Shown here piece after piece: positions 1-8,604 of a stretch of DNA of 39,787 nucleotides. The DNA is from Puniceicoccales bacterium. GTDB lineage: Bacteria; Verrucomicrobiota; Verrucomicrobiia; Opitutales; UBA9783. The notes beneath the pieces are model-generated. The model made no database searches. It had not been told where the DNA came from and saw nothing but the letters and a program-made list of their open reading frames with translations. The stretch lies in assembly GCA_031278975.1 (NCBI GenBank), contig JAITJL010000012.1, positions 1-39,787 of the forward strand. Direction: 5' to 3'. The first letter of the stretch is position 1. Each line of letters starts with the position of its first letter. Both the position numbers and the translations under genes were made by a program.

Positions 1-884
1 TCCGGATAAACGTATTCACGCGTCTGGCCTCCAACGATGATGTAATCGAAAGCATTGAGCATGTCCGGACACATTTCCAATAACCGCGGCATTTTGCAAA
101 AGCAGGTTTTTATTTGATTATGATGACTTGAAGGACGCTTTTCCCAGGCGCTCAAAAACAATGACCGCGTGTAACCCGGGGTATCGGCATAAATGTTTCC
201 ACCTTCCGTATTAAACGTTTGATCAAAACCTACGAACAGGACCGTTTTATCGCCGCTGGGTTGACGGAGTACCCTATCAACAATGGAGCGATCTAAGGCC
301 TTAATGTCACAGCTTTCTCCTTTTTGTGCGCGCTCTTGACAGTATTCGGGTTCACGCATAATCATACCCATGGAAGCTGTCCGCATGCATTCTCCAAAAA
401 TCTGCACAAAGGGTTTGTCATTAAGAAAATCTTGTTCCATTTCGTCTTCTACAGGTACTACTATATCGGGCATAGGCACTAAAGTAGTGAGCGATAGTTT
501 GCTGGAAAGAAAATCTAGAAAAACGCCCACATGATCCCTTCGATAACAAGATGAAACATATTTTCTCAAAAACGCATTAGCTGCCAAAGACCGCTGGTCG
601 GGACGAATAGGTCTTATACCGAGAGGTAATCCTGGCATACATTCGCATGCTAAATCTTGTATAGATCGATAAATGGGTTCTCCAAATGGAGTTAAGACAT
701 GACACTTACGCTCAATATTCCAATCAAACATTCTGTCAACGGTTCTCATTTGATAGAGTAATTTTATGTGATCACTCGATGGACAATTTTCGGTTGTTCG
801 ATAATCGTTTTCGTTTCCCAAGCAAACGCTTTTCAAGCAGCAACATACGATGTTAACGATGATAATACAATTCAATGATTTCAT
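1..884 (-). CDS. Secreted Cys-rich protein of unknown function (C-terminus off window)
   Basis: An open frame starts at the ATG at 882-884 and runs leftward off the edge, giving about 294 codons with no stop. The first 22 or so residues (MKSLNCIIIVNIVCCCLKSV...) form a hydrophobic signal peptide rich in Cys. The mature part carries about eleven more cysteines, which suggests disulphide bonding outside the cytoplasm. I recognise no domain; a late segment (KTVLFVGFDQTF) could be a beta strand in an enzyme-like fold, but this is weak. The gene diverges from the MFS gene at 1067. A 17-bp element shared with the two T3SS-related units lies 12 nt upstream of its start. Function is unknown; export and the shared element are what can be supported. 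Confidence 0.65.
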   Translation of the reverse strand, partial: MKSLNCIIIVNIVCCCLKSVCLGNENDYRTTENCPSSDHIKLLYQMRTVDRMFDWNIERKCHVLTPFGEPIYRSIQDLACECMPGLPLGIRPIRPDQRSLAANAFLRKYVSSCYRRDHVGVFLDFLSSKLSLTTLVPMPDIVVPVEDEMEQDFLNDKPFVQIFGECMRTASMGMIMREPEYCQERAQKGESCDIKALDRSIVDRVLRQPSGDKTVLFVGFDQTFNTEGGNIYADTPGYTRSLFLSAWEKRPSSHHNQIKTCFCKMPRLLEMCPDMLNAFDYIIVGGQTREYVYP

Positions 885-896
885 GCTTGCATTTAT

Positions 897-913
897 AGCA
901 ATATTTACGCCAA
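897..913 (-). promoter_or_regulatory. Sigma-54-like promoter element, copy A (TTGGC-N8-TGCT)
   Basis: The minus strand reads TTGGCGTAAATATTGCT, with GG and GC separated by 10 nt as in -24/-12 promoters. It ends 12 nt before the ATG of the secreted Cys-rich protein. The same pattern precedes the genes starting at 4422 and 16138. With canonical sigma-54 geometry the leader here would be only about 2 nt, so transcription would be nearly leaderless, or the element has another role. Confidence 0.5.
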
Positions 914-1066
914 ATATGCTTGCCTCGCAAATGCTTCTGTGTATATAAAACTATTTAAAGATCACATGCCATGAAAATCGCGTGGGGTCTATGAACGTAA
1001 CGGTTGCGCGATGAGGTAAAACTATAATGCTTGCCGCGTTACCGTTTTGAAACGTTAATAACGATT

Positions 1067-2278
1067 ATGGATGAGGAACAAAGTCATCTTCGCGAAAAGG
1101 TTAGTTTGCTAAAGTTTTCATGCATAAGTACCTTGTTGCTGTTTCCTACTATTCTTGGACGCACGCCGTTTGTTGCCTGCTTTAAACCTTACTTACAGGA
1201 GAAAACTCATTTAAATGATACGCAGGTATCGTTGGCTTATACGATAGGAACGTTGTTGGCGAGTTTATTGGTACCTTATATAATATGTAATTGGTGGAAT
1301 CGATCTTCTTTGCGTAAGGTTTTTCAACGTATTTATTACCTCTTTGCAGGTTGTTTTTTGTGCCTTATTGCAATCACCACTTACCCTTGTTCGGTTGCGT
1401 TAACATTTTTGATACTCTGCGGTATTTTTACGGGTATTCGCTTGTGCGGTCAAGGTGGACTGCCGCTCTGTATCAGGACGCTTACGGCTACTTTGTACGA
1501 TTCAAAGTTGTGCGCCTGGATGGCTTCTTTGCACACGACCTTTCCTATCTTATTGATAGGCGTTGTGACTTATCTGTTGGCTCACACCGACGCATTGCAT
1601 CAATGGCACCAAATATGGTGGGGTGCAATTATTTGCTTACTATTGATAACATTGTGTATTCCTCGAAAACTGTCTTCGGGGTTGTCGTACGGCGTAAAAT
1701 CTGTAGGTAGGTATGCCTGGGGATTAAAAGATTTTCCAAATCAATTTAAATGGGGACTTGCGATAATTGCGCTGCACAATTTTCAAGCTACCGCTATTTC
1801 ATTTCACTTGTCCGACTTTGCCATTGAACAAAGCATTCCTTTATCGGACGTTTATAAATTGTTTCTACCCATAGTTATCCTTGAACTTATATTTAATCCA
1901 ATATGCTCGTGGGTAGTCCACAAAATCAAGTTTAATGCCGTGCAGGTATTGTCGGTAACACTCATTGCATCCAGCATAAGCATTTTATATTGCTCATTCC
2001 CATGGGGTCGTTGCGCCGTCGTAGTGTTTTGTGCGCTTGGTTGGAGTTTGAGTCACGTGCTTTCCTACAGTTTACCTCCATTGTTATTGCCAAAAGAGCA
2101 AATACCGCTGGGTTTCGCAAGTTTCGTCGGATGGACCAGTTTGTGCAGCGCCATCAGTCCCTACCTATACAGTGCTTTAACTTCATTAAGCGAGAGTTAC
2201 ATGGACACAGGCAAGTGCATGGTCATTTTTAATATACTTTTCTGGGTACCAGTGATTGCTTCTCGCAAGGACGAATGA
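1067..2278 (+). CDS. MFS transporter (paralog of the one at 6033-7235)
   Basis: This is a 403-aa polytopic membrane protein with about 12 hydrophobic segments. It resembles the monocarboxylate/oxalate-antiporter side of the major facilitator superfamily. The N-terminal part (GRTPFVACFKPYL, then a helix ending ASLLVPYI) matches the layout of the protein at 6033-7235 (GRTSAFSPFLEQL, ASLLLPCI), so the two are paralogs. The frame is open back to a TTG at 1031, but the ATG at 1067 places a short charged N-terminus before the first helix and is preferred; an ATG at 1028 is out of frame and stops quickly. The stop abuts the stop of the convergent gene with no spacer. The substrate cannot be predicted. 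A second look at the usual loop 2-3 motif shows it is degenerate (CNWWNRSSLRK). Confidence 0.85.
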   Translation: MDEEQSHLREKVSLLKFSCISTLLLFPTILGRTPFVACFKPYLQEKTHLNDTQVSLAYTIGTLLASLLVPYIICNWWNRSSLRKVFQRIYYLFAGCFLCLIAITTYPCSVALTFLILCGIFTGIRLCGQGGLPLCIRTLTATLYDSKLCAWMASLHTTFPILLIGVVTYLLAHTDALHQWHQIWWGAIICLLLITLCIPRKLSSGLSYGVKSVGRYAWGLKDFPNQFKWGLAIIALHNFQATAISFHLSDFAIEQSIPLSDVYKLFLPIVILELIFNPICSWVVHKIKFNAVQVLSVTLIASSISILYCSFPWGRCAVVVFCALGWSLSHVLSYSLPPLLLPKEQIPLGFASFVGWTSLCSAISPYLYSALTSLSESYMDTGKCMVIFNILFWVPVIASRKDE

Positions 2279-4057
2279 TTAAGATCCTATACGACCTATA
2301 ATGCCGCTGTAGGTATCGTGTGCACGATTTCGGAACGTAGAGCTTGCGGAATCAAAAGTATCAATTTTTGTTCGCATCGTGGACACATCGTTGTTGATGG
2401 ATTCAATGGCCGTATTGATGTATTCCGACTTATTCGTAAATGCCGTCGTCCAAGAACTCACCATGTTTGCATCAACATTGTCTTTGTTTTTCCAGTTGCC
2501 ATTGTCTCTGCCCAGAACACTGGAAGCTAAAACCTTATCTACCGACAGTGCTTTAGGCAACCATTGTTTCACATCATTACTGTTATAAGCACCGAATACA
2601 GCCAATAAAATCTCGTTATTGGACTTATTTCTGCAATCGACCTCATTACTACGAGAAAATCCCTTATATATCGCAGCCGAACCTGCCTCAGGAATACCAG
2701 AGACGGTAGTACCATAGGTTAAGGTCCTGTCTGTAAATGTAAAACTATCTATATAATAACTCTGTCCATCAGAATTAGCCTCATTACCACTACCTGTAAC
2801 TTTGGTCCCTAATAAGGCATTTAATCCTTCTTCATTGGCCTTTACAAGCAAGTATTTTCCAGTCTTGGTTAATTCGTACCCATCTTCTGTCACTTCAGCA
2901 TTGCACTGTAGTACTAAATAGCGTTCCTTTTTACCATTGATGGTCAATTCCTTTAATCCACGCAATGCACCTCCACACAAAAGTGTTAAAGCAATATAGG
3001 GAGCATCCGGAATACGATTCGTTTTTTCACCATCCGACTGGCTGGCATTCAATAAATCGAGTCCTCTGTTGATGAACGTTAAACACTGATTTAGCGCTTC
3101 GATTTTGTCCATCATGAGCGATATGTTTTGTCGTAAAGCTTGCGTTTTGATTTCCAAAAATGAAGATAAAGCATTAATGGGGCCATCTCTATCAATCAAA
3201 TACCCAATATAAAACAACTCTAACGCTCCCAATTCCTTCGTATCTTCGGTGCCACTCGTACTGACTTCATTGGGTAAACATGGATAACCCGTCTTTAAAT
3301 CATCCGGAAAAACAGTTTGCGGTTGGTTATTGTTAAGTATGAGATTATAATACAATTTAATAAACTTTAGTTTATCCAGTTTGCTTAGTTCATTAAACGT
3401 ATTGATTTCCTTGCTGGTTGGGCCTGAAGAATCGGTACAGCTTACGGGGGTTTTTCTCAAAATGTCCAAGGAAGCATAGGTACCAGACAACTGGGATTTT
3501 ACAGCATAAGGGGAACTGGAACCTATAGCGTCTTCTGCTTCTTCCCAAGTATTGTTATCCATATTGTATTTGAAATGTTTACTAAATTCTTTAACCATTT
3601 CTCCACACAATTGATCGCAGCATTGCAATTTATCCAACAATACATGCGCTTGATCGTTAACGTTACCACTTAGTCCGTTGAGCTCGCTTAAAACCTCACC
3701 CGCATCCTTAATGTATTTACAAAAAGCCTTTAAATCGTTCACAACCTCCTGCAAATAATACCTATATGCCTTGTTGCCTTCTTGACAAATCGTATCACCT
3801 AAGGTTGCGCTGGGCCATGTTGAAGGCACTATTACACCGCATGTATCCGTCATCGAGACTGACAACGAACTGCTTATAATACTGTTTAATACCCCCAAGA
3901 GATTATTCGCTATAGTCGTATATTGGCTCCTAAATAAGTTTTTATAGTTACCACAAATTGTCTGCAAATTTGCAGTCGCGGCAATGGGAGTTCCTGTGGT
4001 AGTCGTTAAAGGAATCGGATACGTATAAGTAACGGCACTTAAGTTGCTAAATGACAT
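2279..4057 (-). CDS. T3SS-associated tip/translocator-like protein, paralog of the 645-aa protein
   Basis: This 592-aa protein has no signal peptide and no clear membrane segment. It aligns along its length with the product of 14201-16138. The best block, around residues 279-309, contains GYLIDRDGPINALSSFLEI in both. The C-terminal tail (INNDVSTMRTKIDTF... SSTFRNRA) is also shared and is predicted to be helical. Other shared islands are FNELxxLDKLK, VFPxD...GYPC.PN and NRIPDAxYxALT. This copy has many more cysteines in its first 170 residues. It starts 2 nt after the stop of a small gene and probably forms an operon with it behind a sigma-54-like element. Because the paralog lies beside an LcrH-class chaperone and a YopB-class translocator, I infer a type III secreted tip or translocator role. 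No known family is recognised. Confidence 0.7.
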   Translation of the reverse strand: MSFSNLSAVTYTYPIPLTTTTGTPIAATANLQTICGNYKNLFRSQYTTIANNLLGVLNSIISSSLSVSMTDTCGVIVPSTWPSATLGDTICQEGNKAYRYYLQEVVNDLKAFCKYIKDAGEVLSELNGLSGNVNDQAHVLLDKLQCCDQLCGEMVKEFSKHFKYNMDNNTWEEAEDAIGSSSPYAVKSQLSGTYASLDILRKTPVSCTDSSGPTSKEINTFNELSKLDKLKFIKLYYNLILNNNQPQTVFPDDLKTGYPCLPNEVSTSGTEDTKELGALELFYIGYLIDRDGPINALSSFLEIKTQALRQNISLMMDKIEALNQCLTFINRGLDLLNASQSDGEKTNRIPDAPYIALTLLCGGALRGLKELTINGKKERYLVLQCNAEVTEDGYELTKTGKYLLVKANEEGLNALLGTKVTGSGNEANSDGQSYYIDSFTFTDRTLTYGTTVSGIPEAGSAAIYKGFSRSNEVDCRNKSNNEILLAVFGAYNSNDVKQWLPKALSVDKVLASSVLGRDNGNWKNKDNVDANMVSSWTTAFTNKSEYINTAIESINNDVSTMRTKIDTFDSASSTFRNRAHDTYSGIIGRIGS

Positions 4058-4059
4058 AA

Positions 4060-4422
4060 CTAAATTAACCTATTTTGAGGCAACTTACACTTTAATTGTT
4101 TCGTAAAAGGCGTGCAAACGGGTTCTCGATAGCGTGTCGTTGAGACTTTTTTAGAATCCAAATGACTCAATTCTTCATCCGATTTTTCCGCTAAAGGAAT
4201 CAATGGTTCCAACGTTCGAACCATGTTTTTTTCACTAGGATTAATGGTTCTCAATAAACCTATCGTACTTTTCAAATTTTCGGATGTAAACAAGCTATCT
4301 TGGACATTCCCCGTCTTAGAGATTGCAAACCTTTTTTGCAAAAGTTTTAGCCGTTCATCGAGCTTCTTTAGCTCATCCATTGCGGATTCCCCAGGTTCTT
4401 TATATGCGTCGTACAAATTCAT
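4060..4422 (-). CDS. Small helical protein, candidate partner or chaperone of the 592-aa protein
   Basis: The ATG at 4422 gives 120 residues; a GTG at 4428 would add two. The first half is strongly helical and charged (DELKKLDERLKLLQKRF), and the C-terminal third is basic with Pro and Cys (TKQLKCKLPQNRL). There is no signal peptide and no recognised domain. The stop lies 2 nt before the start of the 592-aa gene, so the two are likely cotranslated. T3SS chaperones are often small proteins encoded just upstream of their substrate, but this protein lacks the obvious TPRs of the SycD-like gene at 13613-14176. The chaperone role is therefore positional inference only. Confidence 0.6.
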   Translation of the reverse strand: MNLYDAYKEPGESAMDELKKLDERLKLLQKRFAISKTGNVQDSLFTSENLKSTIGLLRTINPSEKNMVRTLEPLIPLAEKSDEELSHLDSKKVSTTRYREPVCTPFTKQLKCKLPQNRLI

Positions 4423-4439
4423 ATTCACAGCCTAACGTA

Positions 4440-4456
4440 AGCAAATTCCAAGCCAA
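4440..4456 (-). promoter_or_regulatory. Sigma-54-like promoter element, copy B (TTGGC-N8-TGCT)
   Basis: The minus strand reads TTGGCTTGGAATTTGCT, 17 nt before the ATG at 4422. GG and GC have the 10-nt spacing of sigma-54 promoters, and TTTGCT is close to the consensus TTGCW. The site lies between the divergent zinc-ribbon gene and the 120-aa/592-aa unit. Confidence 0.55.
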
Positions 4457-4524
4457 TCCACGATTTAAGGTAAAATACGTCGATTTTCTTTTACAATTTT
4501 CCCGACTTCACTTCAGATAATTAC

Positions 4525-5241
4525 GTGAACTTATTTTTACAACAGTTATTAAAATTACAGTCTTTGGATCAAATGGCATTAGATTCCAAAAAACAAATTG
4601 AAAACATCCACGCGGAAATTGAGCGTATACAAGGCAAAACTTCTCAATTGGAAGCGTACTTAACACAAAAACAACAATCCATGCAACAGCAAGAATTGCA
4701 ATATCACAGCAATGCATCACAACTCCAATCTTTGGAAGCAACGCTCACAAAACAAAAAACAAGACAGCTTTCCACCAAAAAAATGGAGGAATATCAGGCA
4801 TTAGAAAATGCCAATGCTGACTTAAAACGTAAAATTGAAGACCTGGAAAACCAAATACTCACGGACTTAGATTATCTCGAAACCGAAAAAAAGGCTTACA
4901 TGCAATGGGTTGCCACCACACAACGCGATCTTAAACAATTGCAACTTCGTGAAAAACAGTTATTGTCCGCAAAGCAAAGCTTGCAAACAACTTACGTACA
5001 GCAATGCGCCCACGTAAGCGATTTCGAAATTCACTTACAGGACCCTTTTTACGAAGCTTACACCATTTTACGTCGTTGCGGAAAAGCATTTCCCATTATT
5101 GTCCCCATTATTAAAGGTAATCAGTGTTCCGGCTGCCACTTAAGCGTCTCCGGTGATACCGTTGCGAAGGCCACACGCAATACACAACCCCAATGCTGTG
5201 AAAACTGTGGACGCTTGCTTTTTGTGGAACAAAAAAATTAA
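4525..5241 (+). CDS. C4-type zinc-ribbon coiled-coil protein (CT398/CdsZ-like)
   Basis: The 238-aa protein is a long coiled coil over roughly residues 1-170 (many Gln, Glu and Lys heptads). It is followed by a zinc ribbon with CSGCH near residue 195 and CENCG near residue 225. This is the architecture of the zf-RING_7/DUF164 family, which includes chlamydial CT398 (CdsZ), reported to bind T3SS ATPase regulators and sigma-54. Translation starts at a GTG (4525); no ATG is better placed. It converges on infC with a 6-nt gap. CdsZ-type function is only suggested, because this family also occurs in bacteria without T3SS. The combination with a T3SS operon and sigma-54-like elements in the same window is notable. 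Confidence 0.8.
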   Translation: MNLFLQQLLKLQSLDQMALDSKKQIENIHAEIERIQGKTSQLEAYLTQKQQSMQQQELQYHSNASQLQSLEATLTKQKTRQLSTKKMEEYQALENANADLKRKIEDLENQILTDLDYLETEKKAYMQWVATTQRDLKQLQLREKQLLSAKQSLQTTYVQQCAHVSDFEIHLQDPFYEAYTILRRCGKAFPIIVPIIKGNQCSGCHLSVSGDTVAKATRNTQPQCCENCGRLLFVEQKN

Positions 5242-5247
5242 AGTACA

Positions 5248-5874
5248 CTAATGGGTCCCTTCTTGAAGTCCCGCAGTGTCATCTTTTCGATTATGGATTA
5301 AAGTGCGTTTGGCCGCCGGTAAAGGCGTCATTAAAACAAAAATATTTCGGCCGCTGTGAACTATGGCAGCATCGGCAGTGCCTATTTGCTTTAAATCTTC
5401 TACCATGCGCTCTACCACTTCAACACCCATTTGTGGATTTCCCATCTGACGTCCTTTGAGGTTGATATACAACTTAACTTTATTGCCTTTAAATAAAAAA
5501 TTTTCCGCTTGCCTTAATTTTGTTTGGTAATCGTTTAATTCTATACTTACACCTAACTTAATTTCTTTTAGTTTGGTCGCCGTTGTTTTTTGGGATTTAT
5601 TTCTTTTGCTTTCCTCGTACATGTACTTACCAAAGTCTAGTATTTTACACACGGGGGGTTGCGCTTTGGGAGAAATTTCAACTAAATCTAAACCACAACT
5701 TTGTGCCAACCCAAGCGCCTCTTGTACGGATAAAATCCCCACTTGCTTACCATCAAACCCAATCACTCTCACTTCACGCGCCCGAATTTGCTTATTTTTG
5801 CGAGGTAAATTGGAAAAATTCTTTTTATAAGGAAACTTTGTATTAGGTTTTTTATACGATGGAACTGGATTCAT
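5248..5874 (-). CDS. infC: Translation initiation factor IF-3
   Basis: The 208-aa product carries the IF-3 N-domain (NKQIRAREVRVIG, then LVEISPKAQPPVCKILDFGKY), the helical linker, and the C-domain (KEIKLGVSIELNDYQTKLRQA and KGRQMGNPQMG). It binds the 30S subunit and controls start-codon selection. It is longer than the usual 170-180 aa, with about 25 extra basic N-terminal residues rich in Lys, Pro and Tyr and a polar C-terminal tail. It starts at a normal ATG. The usual downstream partners rpmI and rplT are absent: the next gene is the convergent zinc-ribbon gene 6 nt away. Confidence 0.97.
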   Translation of the reverse strand: MNPVPSYKKPNTKFPYKKNFSNLPRKNKQIRAREVRVIGFDGKQVGILSVQEALGLAQSCGLDLVEISPKAQPPVCKILDFGKYMYEESKRNKSQKTTATKLKEIKLGVSIELNDYQTKLRQAENFLFKGNKVKLYINLKGRQMGNPQMGVEVVERMVEDLKQIGTADAAIVHSGRNIFVLMTPLPAAKRTLIHNRKDDTAGLQEGTH

Positions 5875-6032
5875 GTATCTTAGATTCGTAACGGGATACT
5901 AAAATTAATGTACACTTCCATTAGAGGTAATAAGCGCCATACTGTCAAAATTTTTTGCACATTTTCTTTGCGCTTCATAACAAGGTATTGTTTGCCATTG
6001 TCATCGATGCAAAAACGCTTATTTTTCGAATC

Positions 6033-7235
6033 ATGTTGGCTAAATCACACTACGGGTGGGCTCTATTAATTATCGTTACCTTCATGGAAGCTTTAAGCTG
6101 TTTGGGAAGAACTTCAGCTTTTAGTCCCTTCTTAGAACAACTTGGAGAAGATTTACAAGTCTCTCAAAATACCATCAGTGCTGCTTACACGTTAGCCAAT
6201 TTAACAGCCAGTTTACTGTTACCTTGCATAGGCAAATTGTTCGACGGGTTACCGGGATGCTTGTTTAGTAGTCTTTTAGTGGTTGCCTTCGGAGCATTGT
6301 TTATAATTCTCAGCCATTGTAAGGGAATCGCAATCTTTTTAGGCGTTTCTTGTCCTTGGATATTGTGGGTGGCATTTTCTGGTATACGTACCTGCATACG
6401 TGGGTTTGAAGTTTTAGATCGCTCTATGGTCGCCATTTGGTTTGACAAACAACGCAAGTGGGCCACCTCACTGGCTTGCTTGATTCTGGCGGTTATTGCC
6501 TCCGCAATTCCTTGGACTGTTTACAAGCTTAACCAATACTACGCTTGGCAGGTATTGTGGATGTTGCAAGGTGTCTGCTTTATTCTTTTTCTATTACCTT
6601 TTTGCCTCTTTATAAAGAAAAAACACCTGCCCGTTCGCAAGCGGCACCCACACCGTTCAAACGGCATGAATTTTAACTTTTTAAAGACGTATGCATTCTG
6701 GATTTTCATAGCCATTTTATTTTTGCAAGCTCTGCAAAACACAGGTTTGGCTTTCCATTTGGTCCCGGTTTGCAAAGAATTAAAAGTAAATCCCGAAAGT
6801 ATTTTGAAAAGTATTATGGGAATTTCCATCTTGAGCATTGTTATAAGTTTTGTAGCGAGCGACTTTTTCGACAAATGGGGGCCCAAACGATTATTCGTAT
6901 GCTTCTGTCTTAGTAATCTATTGTGCGGTGTTTCCGTATTATTTTTGTCTTGCAAATTATCTCAGTACGCGTTCATCGTAAGTTGTGGTTTTTCTTGGGG
7001 GATGAATCACTCGCTCATATACATGACGTGGCCCTACATCTTTGGAACCCAAAATATTGGTACCATCAACGGTTTCGTAAGTGCCCTTATTTGCATCGGA
7101 AGTTCTTTAGGACCTTTATTTTTCAGCTACTTAAGATCCATTTCTTCCTACCAATGCGTGTTTTATCTCCTGTGCATCGTAACGAGTTTAATGTTGATGG
7201 GACTAAAGCGTGTAACCATTGAACGATATGTGTAA
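6033..7235 (+). CDS. MFS transporter, monocarboxylate/oxalate-type
   Basis: This 400-aa protein has 12 predicted membrane helices. It begins MLAKSHYGWALLIIVTFMEA, a typical opening for the oxalate/formate and monocarboxylate MFS branch (HYGW at the membrane entry). The loop GKLFDGLPG between helices 2 and 3 matches the MFS motif A region. A central basic loop (KKKHLPVRKRHPHRS, about residues 195-210) separates the two six-helix halves. An in-frame TTG at 5955 would add 26 residues, but the ATG at 6033 fits the family. It is paralogous to 1067-2278. The downstream neighbour, also MFS, is convergent. The substrate is unknown; an organic anion or host metabolite is plausible. Confidence 0.88.
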   Translation: MLAKSHYGWALLIIVTFMEALSCLGRTSAFSPFLEQLGEDLQVSQNTISAAYTLANLTASLLLPCIGKLFDGLPGCLFSSLLVVAFGALFIILSHCKGIAIFLGVSCPWILWVAFSGIRTCIRGFEVLDRSMVAIWFDKQRKWATSLACLILAVIASAIPWTVYKLNQYYAWQVLWMLQGVCFILFLLPFCLFIKKKHLPVRKRHPHRSNGMNFNFLKTYAFWIFIAILFLQALQNTGLAFHLVPVCKELKVNPESILKSIMGISILSIVISFVASDFFDKWGPKRLFVCFCLSNLLCGVSVLFLSCKLSQYAFIVSCGFSWGMNHSLIYMTWPYIFGTQNIGTINGFVSALICIGSSLGPLFFSYLRSISSYQCVFYLLCIVTSLMLMGLKRVTIERYV

Positions 7236-7314
7236 AATGGATGGCATTCGTGCAATGCCGAGAAAACCTTTGTGGCAGTGAAAGAAGATGGTACGGACAA
7301 CGGAGGTACTACTT

Positions 7315-8604
7315 TTAAATATTTTTTTGCTCACCAGAATCCTTGATGGTAGACTTTCCGGCATGCTTTCTATATTTAATACGTGCGAAGATGCGCGAAA
7401 TGGTTAGAGCTACGCCCGCGGGGAGAGAAGTAAATGCTTTTTGATGCTGTACCGGCAATCCAACACGCTGACGTGTGCGATAAAATACAAAGCATCCCAA
7501 CACAATAAGAATCAACATAAATAGAATGTAGAACCCTTGAGGTCCCCATAAATGCATAAAGCCGGCTCCTAAAAAAGGGCCGATGCTAGCTCCCACGCTG
7601 TACGCAACCATGAGTCCTCCTGTGGTCGACAAAAGATCGTTGGGTTGTACCAAATCGCACGTTAAATTGAGACTGACCGGGTAAATTGTAAACGTGAGCC
7701 CTCCCCATAAAAGCGTTAACAAGAGGAAAACATTGCGACAGTCCAACTGATGCGCAATAAGCGCAAGCAGGGTACACGCTAAACAAGCGACAACAAGCAT
7801 CATTAAAACCCGTCTACGTTCGTAGTAATCCGCCAGTTTACCGATGGGATACTGCAACAACATACCGCCGACGATAACCATCGTCATAAAAGTTGAAATT
7901 TCGTTTAAGGAATGTTCCCAGGATTTCAAAGCGTCGGGATATATACCGTAAATACACCCCAACAACACACCTGAACAAAGGCCTCCAAAGGTCCCTGAAG
8001 GTGAAATTTCAAAGACTTTTTTAAGGCCAAAAATAGCGTAGTGTGCACAGGCAGGTGCGGTTGTTTTGGTCGTACTGACAGGGATAACGCAAAGTGAAGT
8101 ACAGAAGGCAACAATGCAGAATGACATCAGCGTGTGTATTTCCACAAAACGCAAAAGATATTGTCCCAACGATTGAGATGCATACATCGTGATCATGTAA
8201 ATGGCAAGCATTCGACCTCGCAAATGTCCCGTGCTATCGGAATGTAGAAACCAATTTTGCGTTACCAAACATAGGCCTGCTAGGCCTACACCATACGTAA
8301 AACGCCATAGAAGCCACAAAAACGGATTGAACCAAAATACGTGCAATAGAGTAGATAGAGTAGCCAAAGCTGCAAATGTTGTGTGCGCTCTAATAAACCC
8401 AACCCGAACAATGAAATTTTCTACATGAATGGCACTTATGACGTAGCCAGCATAGTAAGCACACGTTAATCCAGCAGTCCAATAAACAGAGATATTACGA
8501 TCGTGAAATACAAGTGCTAGCACGGTTAAAAGTAAGCTACTGCCCGTCATAAAAATAAAATAGCTTAAAATGGGGGAAAAGAATAATCGGATAAACTGTA
8601 ACAT
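7315..8604 (-). CDS. MFS transporter, YcaD/YfkF-like
   Basis: The protein has about 429 residues from the ATG at 8604; a TTG at 8652 would add 16. Twelve hydrophobic segments are visible. Diagnostic segments are RFTYGVGLAGLCLVTQNW and the following RGRMLAIYMITMYASQSLGQYLL, which resemble the YcaD-type branch of MFS. A second-half motif, PIGKLADYYERRRVLM, matches MFS motif A (G-x-L-x-D-R-x-x-R-R). It is thus a different subfamily from the other two transporters in the window. The C-terminus is a basic cytoplasmic tail of about 55 residues. It is probably monocistronic, with its promoter in the AT-rich gap before secA. The substrate is unknown. Confidence 0.87.
   Translation of the reverse strand: MLQFIRLFFSPILSYFIFMTGSSLLLTVLALVFHDRNISVYWTAGLTCAYYAGYVISAIHVENFIVRVGFIRAHTTFAALATLSTLLHVFWFNPFLWLLWRFTYGVGLAGLCLVTQNWFLHSDSTGHLRGRMLAIYMITMYASQSLGQYLLRFVEIHTLMSFCIVAFCTSLCVIPVSTTKTTAPACAHYAIFGLKKVFEISPSGTFGGLCSGVLLGCIYGIYPDALKSWEHSLNEISTFMTMVIVGGMLLQYPIGKLADYYERRRVLMMLVVACLACTLLALIAHQLDCRNVFLLLTLLWGGLTFTIYPVSLNLTCDLVQPNDLLSTTGGLMVAYSVGASIGPFLGAGFMHLWGPQGFYILFMLILIVLGCFVFYRTRQRVGLPVQHQKAFTSLPAGVALTISRIFARIKYRKHAGKSTIKDSGEQKNI

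Noticed and set aside
7243-7259. Hairpin GGCATT/AATGCC as a terminator between two convergent MFS genes
   Set aside because: The stem is 6 bp with no T-run on either side, so it is likely chance.
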